Assembly (NCBI GenBank): GCA_032622095.1
Contig: CP136066.1
Coordinates: 66,038,278-66,102,277 of the forward strand
Source: Siphonodentalium dalli
Taxonomy: Eukaryota > Mollusca > Scaphopoda > Gadilida > Siphonodentaliidae
Direction: 5' to 3'
Length of the DNA stretch: 64,000 nucleotides
Position numbers and translations under genes: made by a program. The notes below the pieces were generated by a model. The model ran no database searches and was not told the origin of the DNA. It was given only the letters and a program-made list of their open reading frames with translations. Below, one piece after another: positions 45,942 to 57,341 of this stretch; the stretch's first letter is position 1; each line of letters starts with the position of its first letter.

Positions 45942-47982
45942 ATGATGATGAATGTAATGATGGTGATTTTGATAAGACATTTCAGGTCCCAAATCGAATA
46001 TTTAAAGACAAAGGTAAGGTGATGAACTGCTATGGTTATAAACTTTTGAGTTTATGTAGATTTATGAAATTATGCATCGCCAATGGGAGGTGTGGTGAGG
46101 ATAAATATGGAAACTTTACGTCATCTGATCGCACAGTAATCGATTATGCACTAGGAACGAAACGCCTTTTTAGCAAGATCGAACACTTCAAAGTACATGA
46201 TCACTGTTCTTTATTCTCCGATATACTTGGAGTTATACACTTGGTGTTAACATTTGATTTCCCTAATCGATAGTTACGAAATAATTTCACCGACGAGAAC
46301 CCCACTGTTGGTGAACAAACGATAAAAACGAAACGATGGGACCCAGATATACAGGGATAATGTTACCCAGGAATATTAATTGCGACGACATTAATCTTAT
46401 TATTGGTGAATTAAATGATTTAGAAAAAAACAGTTGTTTATCCCAAACAAATATTGATGATATGTGTGGACACATAACGAGAACTCTAAAAACGGCGGCC
46501 GATCGTACATTGGGAACTTATAGACCCAAAAACAAACGCGGGGATATATGCGCAAAGACAAAGCCTGGTTCGATGGTGAGTGTCGAACACTGAGAAATCG
46601 ATTCAACCGTTCAAAGAGCGAGTACAATATAACAAAGTCTATTATAGATAAGGATAAATGAAACAGTCTTGCGCGAAGTATAGAGGGGTTATGATATAAA
46701 AATTCAAGAAATGCGAGTAAAGCCGGTTTCAGAACTTCGAGATGCATCTAAGTATTCAGGTAAATCATTCTGAGACAGACTTGCCAAAATGTATTCCGAA
46801 AACCAGCGAAAAAAATGCAGAGGAAACGTCACAATAGAACAATTCGAGGATTACATTAAGGATTTAAACCTAAACTACTGTAATGATTACTCGGATGTTT
46901 CTGACTATGTAAACATGGACTTTAACGGACAGTACGAGTCGCATCTAAACAGACCTATAACACAAGAACAAAATAGCTAGATATAGGCAAGCTCAAGAAC
47001 GGTAAGGCAGTAGTGGCGGATCAAATTTTGAACGAATATATCAAAGAATCGTTTGGTGAAATGATGAGCATATATGTCCGCTTTTTAATCTCATTTTGAA
47101 ACAATGGGCTGTTGGGATGATAAAACCCATCTTCAAAGGATCCGGGGACCCAAATTTACCTGAATCATATATAGAGGAATCACCCTTCTAAGTTGTTTTG
47201 CTAAACGTTTTACATCCGTTATTAATGATCTAATATCGTCATTTGCAGAAGAAAATTACCTGGTAAATAAAATTCAGACAGGTTTGCGTAAGGGTCACTC
47301 AACAATAGATAATATATTTATTTTACATGCTCTAATAAACGTATACCTACAGAGCGGACGAAAGATATTTTGTACTTTTATTGACTTCCGCAAAGCATTT
47401 GATACTGCATGGAGAGATGCGCTATGGTTGAAACTTATGCAAGAATATATAAACGGTAAGATACTACAGGAAATACGAAGCATGTACGACAATATAAAAT
47501 TATGTGTGAAAAACAATAATTTTATTTTCTTTGTTTGTTTGAACGATATACAAAGTTTTCTGAGCGACTGCGCAAACTCAAACGTGAACTATTTTGATGA
47601 GAAATATTTTAAACATATTGGCTGTTATATATATATATTGTGTTTATTATATGCAGACGATACCGTGATCCTCTCAGAGGACAATATGCATCGTGCACGT
47701 TCAGCATTCGCAGATTATGCCGAGGCATGGAATCTCCAAGTTAAACAATTAAAACGAAAATGGTAATTTTTACTAACAAATTGTCAAAGAACTTACCAAT
47801 ATTCACTTATCGGGCCCAAGAAATACAAATTATAAAAGAATTAAATACCTCGGTATTACATTCTTTTACAATGGTAGATTCTGCCAATCGATTAAGCATA
47901 CCCAGGATACAGCAACGAGAGCCATGTACATGTATGACCTTTTGAATAGAACAAAAACGCTGCAGCTGCTTCTAGATATCCA
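45942..47982 (+). pseudogene. LINE endonuclease C-terminus, linker and reverse transcriptase (left LINE copy, after the insertion)
   Basis: Resumes the interrupted endonuclease: YDDECNDGDFDKTFQVPNRIF, then NGRCGEDKYGNFTSSDRTVIDYALG and HCSLFSDI (46019-46273), which include the conserved VIDY block. The linker (46336-46980) is broken by frameshifts. Reverse transcriptase pieces: KPIFKGSGDPNLPESY (47130-47165), GLRKGHSTIDNIFILHALI (47284 on), CTFIDFRKAFDTAWRDALW (catalytic Asp) and LLYADDTVILSEDN (YADD). About 70 bp around the GLLQGDPMSPLLF segment, present in the right LINE copy, are missing here. It stops at 47982, where a CR1 in the opposite orientation begins. Non-functional. The clade is distinct from the CR1 copies. 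Confidence 0.88.
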
Positions 47983-48152
47983 CTAGTACGCGATACTTTA
48001 TTCGGAACAGCATTGTATAAATAAGGGGGAGTGAGAACTGTGCATTTGTTACAACTTCTTGATCCACCGGTTACTATTCTAGCGGCTTCATACTGAATAT
48101 CTTCTAGGGAATCGGCTTCTTCGCCTGTACAATTGTCCCATACTGAGGAAGC

Positions 48153-48165
48153 ATATTCCAAGACA
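48153..48165. repeat. Target-site duplication (left), atattccaagaca
   Basis: Identical 13-mer at 48153-48165 and 49148-49160 flanking the nested LINE fragment. The first three bases merge with the (TA)n tail, so the sure length is 10-13 bp. Confidence 0.85.
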
Positions 48166-49147
48166 ACTATAACCTCACATCCTATCTAACATCGTTTCTA
48201 GAAGAAGGACACTTCCCATCCAAGGAGGCATGGAAATCCCTCATAGTAACAGAAATCAAACAAGCAAACGAGCAGTCATGGCAGACACGATTACGCAATG
48301 AACATGCCCTAGTCCCATTCGCAAATAATCATAGTTCACTGTCAATTTCACCTCTTTGGCTAGCATGTAGAAGCTATCCTCAACATAAGCTTGAATTTCT
48401 AGAAATAGCCAAAATCCTGGCCCGGGCCTTATCCCCAGTACACGGAAAGTGTCAGATATGTCATAAACTCTTTGAAAACGAAATCGAACATGCAATCCTC
48501 TTATGTTCCGCCTTTGCCGAGACAAGAATCGAAATATGGTTCAATGTCATAGAGGACTTCGGTATACCTTGTTTCTTATATATTGACAACTTGAGCCCCG
48601 TAGATCAGTTGATGATATTTCTTGCTTGCATTCCGCCACCCATGCGGGACCTCGTAAATGATATTAAGCAATTTACCATGTTTCTTGTTCGAAATTCATT
48701 TAAACTGTGGAAAATGTATACGGATCTGATCCGGTTAGAATCTATCGACTAAATGGATCACTTGTAAACCGCTCACGAACCGCTCTGCTCGAAGACAGAA
48801 ACAATATATACATAATTAATTTGTATTTAGTAGCATCTAACTAAACATGATATACACATGTACTTTATAACGAAAATAAAGCTATATCGCAGACAACTCA
48901 GTCTCGCTCCATTCGACAGATACTCGTATAATTATCCAGTTGAAGTGTTTCGTGAAATCAGAAATACACGAGGCCTACAGATGTAATGCTTATACCTCAT
49001 TGAATTTGTATTGCGCATATTTTGTGTATAAAACCATGTGATATATTGATGTTTATTTTTTGTCAACTATGTTGAAACACTAATCTTGTGTATGATGCAT
49101 AATGTTTAAACTCTCCGTTTGCGGAGGAAATAAAGGTATATATATAT
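48166..49147 (+). mobile_element. 5'-truncated LINE insertion with (TA)n tail
   Basis: About 982 bp inserted in the CR1, ending in (TA)n at 49137-49147 and bracketed by the 10-13 bp duplication. A target duplication, abrupt 5' end and simple 3' tail are the signature of target-primed reverse transcription. The 3' untranslated part (48753-49136) is unique in this window. Confidence 0.88.
48168..48752 (+). pseudogene. C-terminal end of a LINE reverse transcriptase protein
   Basis: 194 codons open from the truncation point to a stop at 48750-48752, with no proper start. It encodes the C-terminal tail of a LINE ORF2 including a zinc-knuckle-like CQICHKLFENEIEHAILLC (C-x2-C-x8-H-x4-C). No frameshift, so the insertion is comparatively young. 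The knuckle arrangement resembles the CPLCGENVCEEYHFVILC tail of the LINE ending near 57.34 kb, though the rest is not obviously the same family. Confidence 0.75.
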
Positions 49148-49160
49148 ATATTCCAAGACA
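49148..49160. repeat. Target-site duplication (right), atattccaagaca
   Basis: Second copy of the 13-mer; the CR1 reading frame (RPVLEY) resumes here. Confidence 0.85.
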
Positions 49161-49925
49161 GGACGAATATAGGATACAGAAATTCTTTCTAGAGTTCTTC
49201 TATCAAGGATAAATTTATACTTCCTCAGTATGTACAATCTTTTGGACGCTCGGTTTTCAATATCTTCTATATGGTCTTTCCATTTACCCTGTCGGTTGAA
49301 TGTCAGACCCAAATGTTTATGTGTGTCTACCTCATTTATTCTCTCGTTGGACATGTTTAGTACTGGTTGGTGAATATGTATTTGTTTCCACGATACAAGC
49401 AAGGATACTGTTTTCAACGGGTTGAATTTAACTGCCCAGGTCTTTGACCAGTTGAATATTTTGTGTAAGTCTGAATTAATCAAGTCTGCAGCAATTGTGG
49501 GATCTTCTATAGCAATATAAAGTGATGTGTCATCCGCAAATAACCGTATATTACATGTAATTCCCTCGACTATGTCGTTTATGTACACCAGAAATAGAAG
49601 AGGGCCGATTATTTGTCCTTGATGCACTCCTGTTGTAACGTCTTTCCATGGCGAGTTAAAGTTAAAAATTGTTACTCTTTGTTGTCTACAATCAAGATAG
49701 TTTTTGCAGTAGTTTTAAAAGCTTCCCAGTCACCCCCATTCTTTTAAGTTTAAAGAGGCGACCCCTCACCCCTGTGCCAAACCTGATCGAACGCCTTGCT
49801 AATATCGCAGAATACACTCCTTATTTCCCTCCCATCGTCAAGGGGTGAGATAATATAATGGTAAATATCGATCAATTGGAATACTGTGCTATGAACCTAT
49901 ATGTGCGAAGGATATGTTTCGAGCA

Positions 49926-50385
49926 ATTATCAAATAAGCCCGTATTTTGCTTATTTTAACGAGAACAGGCTTCCTCATATTGGCATTATTTGAAAACTCA
50001 AATTACGCTCTATATGCACATCAACGCTGGTTATTAAAACAGCCTTATATGGAATTATTTAATTATAAAATAATCCCGTATTGTGCTTATTTTCACGAGA
50101 ACAGGCTGGAAAGTAAAACGAATAGACCAACTCACCACCAGAGGAGAGTGGTTTGGCGCGAAGCGACCGGGATGGGCGAAAAGATCGAGTGATCTTCTCC
50201 TTCACCCCATCCAAATAACGACTTACCAGATGTACACTCTTTATGAGTTTTCATTGTGGCCCGTGCCACCCAAAAGGAATAACCGGTATAAGTCAACTAT
50301 GGGCTTATTTCAGAATCAAATAAGTCCAATATGAACCTATGTGAAATACAATCTCAAATCACATTTAATTGTGTTCGTTGACAAT
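49926..50385. repeat. Interspersed repeat family, copy B (inverted relative to 25.6 kb)
   Basis: Complement of 25594-26035 in word order (see that entry). It includes an internal partial duplication: 'cccgtattttgcttatttt.acgagaacaggct' at 49938 and 'cccgtattgtgcttattttcacgagaacaggct' at 50073, about 135 bp apart. Confidence 0.8.
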
Positions 50386-51211
50386 GAGACATAGCCGTTC
50401 TCAATTATTACGTCACAGCGCGTCCTAAATTTAGCCGGGCAAAATAATGCCCGGTTATTTTTAGAATGACGTAGTAATGGCGGATGGATTGTGCTGGTCT
50501 CTCGTTACGGCGTGCATAGTGTACAGCCCGTCGCACACGTCGCAACAATTTTGTGCAACATTTTCGCGACGTGTGCGGTGGTCTGTTTTTTGTTGTAGGC
50601 AACAAACAATTGTTGCGCAACATTGTTGCGAGCGATCAAATTATTTTGATTTTGTTGGGTGTTGTAGCCAATGAATGGACAGCATTCTATTTTTAGTCTA
50701 TGACGTACATAGTTTGGCTTAAAACACCTTAGAGTAACAGGGGAGGTGGGAAAACGATTCCGGGCACGTATGCCTTGTGGGTGGGAGGTCGATGGGCTAA
50801 CAAAATTGTTTTTCCGCAACTCACAGGGTGGGTGTCCAAAATGGTCGGAACAAAACTGCCTACCCCCCCCCCCGCATGGTTTGAGTGGAATAAAATATCA
50901 TTAAACCAAAGTAGCAGGACAACTTAAAGACATATTGTGAAATTGTTCGGGTGCGTGAAATTGATAAGTCAGTAATCAGGCGCTATGCCAACCTGGGAAA
51001 TATAGAATTCTACTAACATCGTCACAATATTCAAAGAAATCGACCACACCACTCCATGGAAACATCGACTGAACAACGCTTAATTATAAATATTTTCATC
51101 TCGATTCGGGACGCAGCTATCGGTGATTAACTAACACCAATGATTTCGCCATCGAGAGTCATTGCATTTAATTAATATATAATATTGACGGTGTGTTTTG
51201 TCAGTTGGGAC
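50386..51211. other. Intergenic DNA with a repeat shared with 61 kb
   Basis: A local 'acgtcgcaacaattttgtgcaac' and 'aacaattgttgcgcaacattgttgcga' pair (50535-50635) forms a weak foldback. 50710-50830 ('cttaaaacaccttagagtaacaggggaggtggga', 'ccgggcacgtatgcc', 'gttgcgg' on the complement) recurs inverted at about 60965-61120. Poly-C run at 50863-50872. No gene. Confidence 0.55.
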
Positions 51212-52085
51212 TATAGTACAGCGGCCAAATCGAAAAAGAGCTCTAGTTTTCGAGATACCCCTACCCACGGTAGAACAAGTTAAAACTAACTTTTTTTAAA
51301 GAAGAAATATATACTCTTTACGAAAATGGTAGTGAAAAGTAACGGAATTGGTGGTGGCTATTCTCAAATCGACGATGAACGATACCCACCAGTGACTTTT
51401 CCCATAAATTAAAAATTTTGGTAAAGTGAGCCATGCGGCTATGTCCTAAGATATTTGCCCACATTGTTGGTGTTAAAATGACTACAGCATACCATATATG
51501 TACCTGATATGCAAGAAGTGCTGGTTAATTTGGATTTTCGTGCCATTTGGAGCCGAAACATTTATTTTTTGTTGAAAAATCGCTCTTTTTCAAAAAGATT
51601 ATATTTTTCGAACATTATCATTCAAACGGATATTGCAACAATATTGAAATATTTAGTCCATATGGTGTATTGGTTATCTGACAAGCATATGAAGAAAGAA
51701 GTTAACAAAAGTTTTGAAAGGTTTGCGAGATATTGGATTTTAGCTACCCCTCCCCCAAACACGTTTTTGGTCGAAAAAAATACATATTTTTGATAATGAC
51801 ATTACAAAAAAAATCGAATTGAGCTGAATGGGACCCAATATGAATCTTGTACTGAAAGTGTTGTCCAGAGATGCCGTTTAATCGATTACAGATGTGTTCA
51901 GGCTTTCAGACCCCCAGTTACAACAACAACAATTATTTTATTGATAACAGGTAATTTTGCATGCATTAACATCGATGTTAAGTACTAAAACCTTTGTTAT
52001 AAACAACACGTGACCAACTATATAATTCATATGGCTCACTAGTTATCTGGACATCACAAGTAGAAAGAATTTGAGAGAAATTGAA
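51212..52085. repeat. Inverted/tandem repeat IR4, left unit 1
   Basis: The reverse complement lies at about 56090-56974: 'gtacagcggcca', 'cccctacccacggtagaacaag', 'cggaattggtggtggct', 'acccctcccccaaacacgttt', 'tgtaatcgattaaacggcatc' on the complement, and 'taacatcgatgttaa'. Several short frames within are shared by both copies, but none is convincing as a gene. Confidence 0.85.
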
Positions 52086-52681
52086 AAATAACGGAATTGG
52101 TGGTGGCTATTGTCAAATCGATGATAAGCGATAACCTCCAGTGTCTTTTTCCAGAAATTAACGATTTTGGTAAAGCGAGCCCATGTGGCTATGTCCTAGC
52201 CTATTTGCCCATATTGTTGGGGTTAAAATTACTACATCATACCAAACATCTACCCGATATGAAAAAAAGTGTTGGTTAATTTAGATTTTCCTGCCATTTG
52301 GAGCCAAAACATTTATTTTTTACTGAAAATCGCACTTTCACAAAATATTATTTTTATAACATTATTATTGAAATGGATATTGTTATAATGCCGAAATATT
52401 TCATTCTTATGGTGAAGCAGTTATCAGCCAAGCATATTAAGAAAGAAGTTGACAGAAATTTAGAACAATTTGCGAAATAGTGGATTTTAGCTACCCCTCC
52501 CCAAACACGTTTTTGGTCTAAAAATAACATATTTTTGTTCAGAACTTTACCAGATTTCCCAATTGATCATACTGGGACCCAACATAATTCTTGTGTTGAC
52601 AATGGAGCCCGTGGACATTGCTTCTAAAAGTGATCAAAGACGTGTTCGGACTTCCAGACCCCAAATTACAACAACAACGCA
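52086..52681. repeat. IR4 left unit 2, tandem diverged copy
   Basis: Direct repeat of 51340-51930 at roughly 80% identity ('ataacggaattggtggtggct', 'ctacccctccccaaacacgttt', 'cttccagaccccaaattac'). It ends in the same 'acaacaacaac' tract, where a CR1 tail begins. Confidence 0.8.
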
Positions 52682-53004
52682 TTTTAATTGATAGTGCATA
52701 CAGTAAGTGTCGCATATCACAAGTACTCCATTCTCGTTTAAGATTGAAATGCAGTAGTTTGAATTATGGCCAATTGAGTAATCACATTAAAACGTCCCCC
52801 CTCTGTCATTGTGGTAAATAGCAAAAGCATATCATTACTTAATGGAATACAGTGGTCCTAAGACTGAACTTCTATGCGCCATACTGAATGTAATTTTATC
52901 AGAAATACTCTTTTGTATGTATAGCAACTCAGTCATCGCGAAATTATTAAAATAGTTGACGGGGTTCAGATATTTATCTCGAAAACAAAGCGATTTCCAT
53001 AACG
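52682..53004 (+). pseudogene. CR1 C-terminal fragment
   Basis: Encodes SQVLHSRLRLKCSSLNY and CHCGK, then after a frameshift AYHYLMEYSG and a terminal FISKTKRFP just before a stop at about 53004. This matches the tail of the CR1 proteins at 17.6 and 26.6 kb. The fragment starts directly at the 'acaacaac' boundary of IR4. Confidence 0.8.
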
Positions 53005-53319
53005 CTGCCATTTGTTAAAACTTCGTGAAAAGCATTGAAACCCTGCTGAGCGCGAAATTTACCACCACGAGATCGTCTGCAATCTCACGGCGACGGACGT
53101 ATCAATGACGAAAACAACATTATCGGTGTATCATTGCGTCCAATCAGCTCCAACGAAACTATTTGTATATCATTGTATCCAATCAGTTCCAACTGGAATA
53201 CATCCTAATTGTCCCCATACAATCTCTCTCCCAGATAAATTGTTTACCTCCGGGTATAACTACCATATCTCCACAGACTGAGTTAAAACTGGGAGCATGT
53301 TCATCAAATTCGTGGTGTT

Positions 53320-55840
53320 TTCGTGATTTAAAATAGCGTAATTGTCACATAAACAGTTAAAATTGAATTTTTGTTATTTGCCAGCCGCTTTTTGTAAGTA
53401 TCACATGCGGTCGGAAACCAATACAGCCTTATATATCGCATGGTTTCGGCCACAATATATGTTGATAATGAATTCGTAATCCCTTCAGTACATGATGTGT
53501 TCAAGACTTCAAATAGGGTAGGGTACATGAAACAGTGAACATTTGCCAGCCGCTTGTTGTGGAGTGCCACATGATGCAGCCACTTTTCGTTAAGTGCTCA
53601 TTCTTTCAGAACCCAAATCCATCTATTTACATTGTGCACGTCCTTGTACAACTAACTCGCCATTGTCCATACACGCAGTCAATGATGATATCGTTCCAGT
53701 CCGTTGTGTGTTCTAGTCTTCAAATTGGGAAGGGGGTAATACAAACATTTAAAAATCGCATTATTTATTTTTCAGTCGCTTTTTGTAAAGTGTCCCTGAC
53801 TGTCGGGTATTAACCCATCTATAACAATTGTGTATTTCTTAATAGAATAGCCATTTGTCCAGATCGTCGTTTGATCCTTGGCCTGAGGGCACATTCATTC
53901 AGTTCGTGGTAAGTTCAATGGTTTACATGGGGTATAGGGGTCCCTTACAATTCGCCTTCATCGTTTGTCATTTGCATTATGTAAGGTGCCACTGTGTTTT
54001 CGCGAACGGTGGGCTCGCGAGACAGTTGCATCTTTTCTGACAGAACAGCCATTCGGCCACAATATCGGGTAATATGGATAGCTTATGCCTTGAGCTAGTG
54101 GTGTGTTCAATACTTCAAATAGGGATGGAGTCCCCTGAGATGAAATTTAGCCGTTTCATTTACCGACCACTTGTTGTAAAGTGCCATAGGCTTTCGGGAA
54201 CCATCTCATCCATAACAGATTCGTATATCCAGATAATAATCCCATTTGTCCACAACTTCAGTTAAAATTGAGAGCATATCATTTTTGTAAGACTTCAAGC
54301 TGGATAGTAGGGTCCTCTGACTCATCAAGACATAGAAAATTCGCCTTTCTTGTTTGCCAGCCGCTTTTTGTAAAGTGTTCCAGGATTTCGGGGGAACCAG
54401 ATCACCCATATATCAATTAATAATTCCATGATAGCAATACCGTTCGATCACACACTCAGCTAAGTATGAGAGAATATAACTTCAGTTATGGTCAAGATAT
54501 TAAATGGGTTAATGGGGTCGCCCCCCAAAACAGTGAGTATTCGCCTTTCGCTTTCACAACAACTTTTTGTAAAGTGACCCAGGCATGCAATACCCTGGTA
54601 TACTATACTCTTTATATAGCGTCCATTTCTCTATACACACGCACTTAATAATGGGAGCACATCCTGTCTGTTCATTGTGTGCTCCAAGACTGCAAATGCG
54701 GTAGTGTGGCCTAACAAATAACATTTCGTATTTGCCAACCGCTTTTTGTAAAGTGTTCCAGGATTTCGAGAACCAAACCACCCATACAAATTGTAAATAA
54801 TACATGAGAGCATATAGATTCGGTTCAGTGTGTGCTAAACAGTTTAGAAGGGTTGTGGGAAGCCAACCCACCCATCATGCACTGAAGAGGTATATTCCCT
54901 GAATTACATACCATTTGTCCACACCCCAGTTAATATTGAAAACATATCCAATCATTAGTGCATTTATGACTTTAAATGGGGTAGGTTGCTCAAAGAAAAT
55001 ATTCAGCTTTGGATTTTGCCAGCCGCCTTTTGTAAAGTACCCTAGGATTTTGGGAACCAAACTACCCATATAACATGTATATTCCCTGATAGCACTACCT
55101 TTCGTTCACACTGTGATTTAATAATAAAAGCATGAATATTCGGAGCATGATGTGTTCAAGAGTTTAAATGGGCATGTAAAAGGGTCCAACAAAACAAAAA
55201 ATATTCGCCTTTGGCGTTAGTCATCCGATTTTCGTGCTAAAGGCTTTCCGGATCCAACCAACCCATCCATCAAAATCATGTGTGCGCCCCGATATTACTA
55301 TTTTTGTCCACGTCCTCAGTTAACATTTACAGCAATCATTTCAGTTCGTGAGTTGTTCAACTTTAACACTTCAATTATGTAGGGGGATCCTAAACAGCAA
55401 ATTCGTCTTTCTTATTTATCAGCCACTTTGTGTAAAGCGACACATGCACAACCCATCCATACAAATTATGTATTCTCTGATAATACTACATTCCCGTCAC
55501 ACTCTCAGTTAATATAGAGAATTAGAGATCATGTAGCTTAATTTCGTATTGCGTTGAAGTCTTTAAATTGGGTAGAGTGTTCTCGAAAAATATAGCAAAT
55601 TCGCCCTTCATATTTGCCAAGCAAAGTGCCACACTGTTTCGGGAACAAACCCATCCATAAACATTGTATATTTCCTTATGTAACTGTCCTTTATAGTTAC
55701 ATGATTCTTAATATTGAGATCATATTTTTTCAGTTCGTTGTGTGTTCAGGACGCCTAATAGGGCGGGGGAACAACAATGATTTTGTTCTGTATAAGTATG
55801 TTAGTCTATATTATGTGTCGTTTAGAACAAATACTTTAAT
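53320..55840. repeat. Degenerate tandem array, about 12 units of about 195 bp
   Basis: The marker phrase 'gccagccgctttttgtaaag' followed by 'ttcgggaaccaaacc.ccat' recurs in diverged form near 53383, 53547, 53770, 53965, 54163, 54355, 54555, 54735, 55017, 55220, 55417 and 55612. Most spacings are 180-205 bp, with one of about 280. Between markers each unit has 'ttccctgatagcac', 'tttgtccacac', 'cagttaatattgagagcat' and 'gttcaagactt.aaat.ggg'. Short frames inside are not genes. Confidence 0.9.
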
Positions 55841-56089
55841 TCAATACTTTAAAGTCAATATGTGCTAATATAAAATTACATGTCATAAATAAAATGTTTT
55901 GTTGTTGTTGTTGTAACTGGGGGTTTAATTGGAAACCTGAGGTCATCTAAAACCACGCTCGCGGTATCAGGTTTTCATCACAAGAATAATGATTAGATGC
56001 CCATTAGAATAATTTAGTAAGGTCTGTGTTATCATCATAATATGTAGTTTTTCTACCAAATCGCGTCCGGGGGAGCGGTACCTAATTCC
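55841..56089. other. Transition between the tandem array and IR4 right unit
   Basis: Contains another 'gttgttgttgtaactggggg' word (55901-55922), the same boundary that marks the ends of the IR4 units, suggesting a further truncated unit. Confidence 0.5.
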
Positions 56090-56974
56090 AATATTTTGAA
56101 AACCGTTGACAATTTCTGTCAAATTATTTCTTCTTCTGATGTTCAGATAACTACTGAGCCATATTAATTATATAGTTGGTCACGTATTGTTTATAACAAA
56201 GGTTTTAGTACTTAACATCGATGTTAATGCATGCAAAATTACCTGCTATCAATTGTTGTTGTTGTAACTGGGGGTATGAAAGCCTGAACACATCTGTAAT
56301 CGATTAAACGGCATCTCTGGACAACACTTTCAGTACAAGATTCATATTGGGTCCCTTTCAGATCAATTCGAAAATGTTTGTACTGTCATTATCAAAAATA
56401 TGTATTTGTTTTCGACCAAAAACGTGTTTGGGGGAGGGGTAGCTAAAATCCAATATCTCGAAAACAGTTCAAAATTGGTGTTAACTTCTTTCTTCATATG
56501 CTTGCCAGATAACTAATACACCATATGAACTAAATATTTCAATATTATTGCAATGTCCGTTTGAATGATAATGTTCGAACAATTTAATTATTTTGAAAAA
56601 GAGCGATTTTTCAACAAAAAATATATGTTTCGGCTCCAAATGGCACGAAAATCCAAATTAACCAACACTTCTTGCATATCAGGTACAAATATGATATGTT
56701 GTAGTCATTTTAACACCAACAATGTGGGCAAATAACTTAGGACATACACGCAGGGCTCACTTTACCAAATTCATTAATTTCTGGGAAAAGTCACTGGTGG
56801 GTATCGTTCATCGTCGATTTTATAATTGCCACCACCAATTTCGTTATTTTTCATTATCATTTTCGTCAACAGTATATATTTATCCTTCAAAAAAAGTTAG
56901 TTTTAACTTGTTCTACCGTGGGTAGGGGTACCCGACAACTTTTGGCTTTTGGCCGCTGTACTACTAATATTCGT
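56090..56974. repeat. Inverted repeat IR4, right unit
   Basis: Reverse complement of 51212-52085 with moderate divergence (roughly 90%). Together with unit 2 it brackets the CR1 fragment and the 195-bp array. Confidence 0.85.
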
Positions 56975-56999
56975 ACAAATAACTGCTCTGAGTATGGTT

Positions 57000-57341
57000 A
57001 TTATCAATTTATATTTGATCATCCTACCGGAGTGTTTCTGTTTTAATTTAATGGTTTATTAGCAAAGTCAACATCTAAGTTGCAATATGCTATACAACTT
57101 ATATACATATATACAAACAATACATAACATACATGTACATCAATAAATGAGTTCATCATATTATATGACACAATCATGTATTAATAATAAATACAAATAA
57201 TGCTAATACATTCAAGAATATTTGTTCTCAAATGGTATAACTCATATAATATTTACATTATATATAATATAATGTAATACTTGCGTCATGGTAACTTTAT
57301 AAACGCTAATTTTAAGAAAATGCTCACTCTTTTCAATATAC
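57000..57341 (-). other. 3' untranslated region of the right LINE copy, AT-rich
   Basis: Follows the stop of the LINE protein on the minus strand. It is AT-rich with 'atataatatt' words and without coding capacity. The exact 3' end of the element was not found. Confidence 0.45.

Larger units (their letters stand above)
47983..49925 (-). pseudogene. CR1-type LINE, dead, split by a nested insertion
   Basis: Minus strand, 5' part at 49925-49161: FQLIDIY, VFCDISKAFDQVWHRG, then 49627-49150 open with IIGPLLFLVYINDIVEG, RLFADDTSLYIAIEDP, HKHLGLTF and SVSYIRPVLEY. The protein continues at 48165 as SSVWDNCTGEEADSLEDIQYEAARIVTG to about 47992. The two pieces join in frame when 48166-49160 is removed. 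The C-terminal third is missing at the junction with the other LINE at 47982/47983. Confidence 0.88.

Noticed and set aside
47978-47996. Adjacent EcoRV- and SpeI-like words (gatatccactagt) at the LINE/CR1 junction, as in vector polylinkers
   Set aside because: Only 13 bases, with genomic LINE sequence on both sides and no other vector sequence; a chance match.
54554-54871. Short frames across the 195-bp array
   Set aside because: They recur only because the array repeats; frames shift between units and carry no motif.
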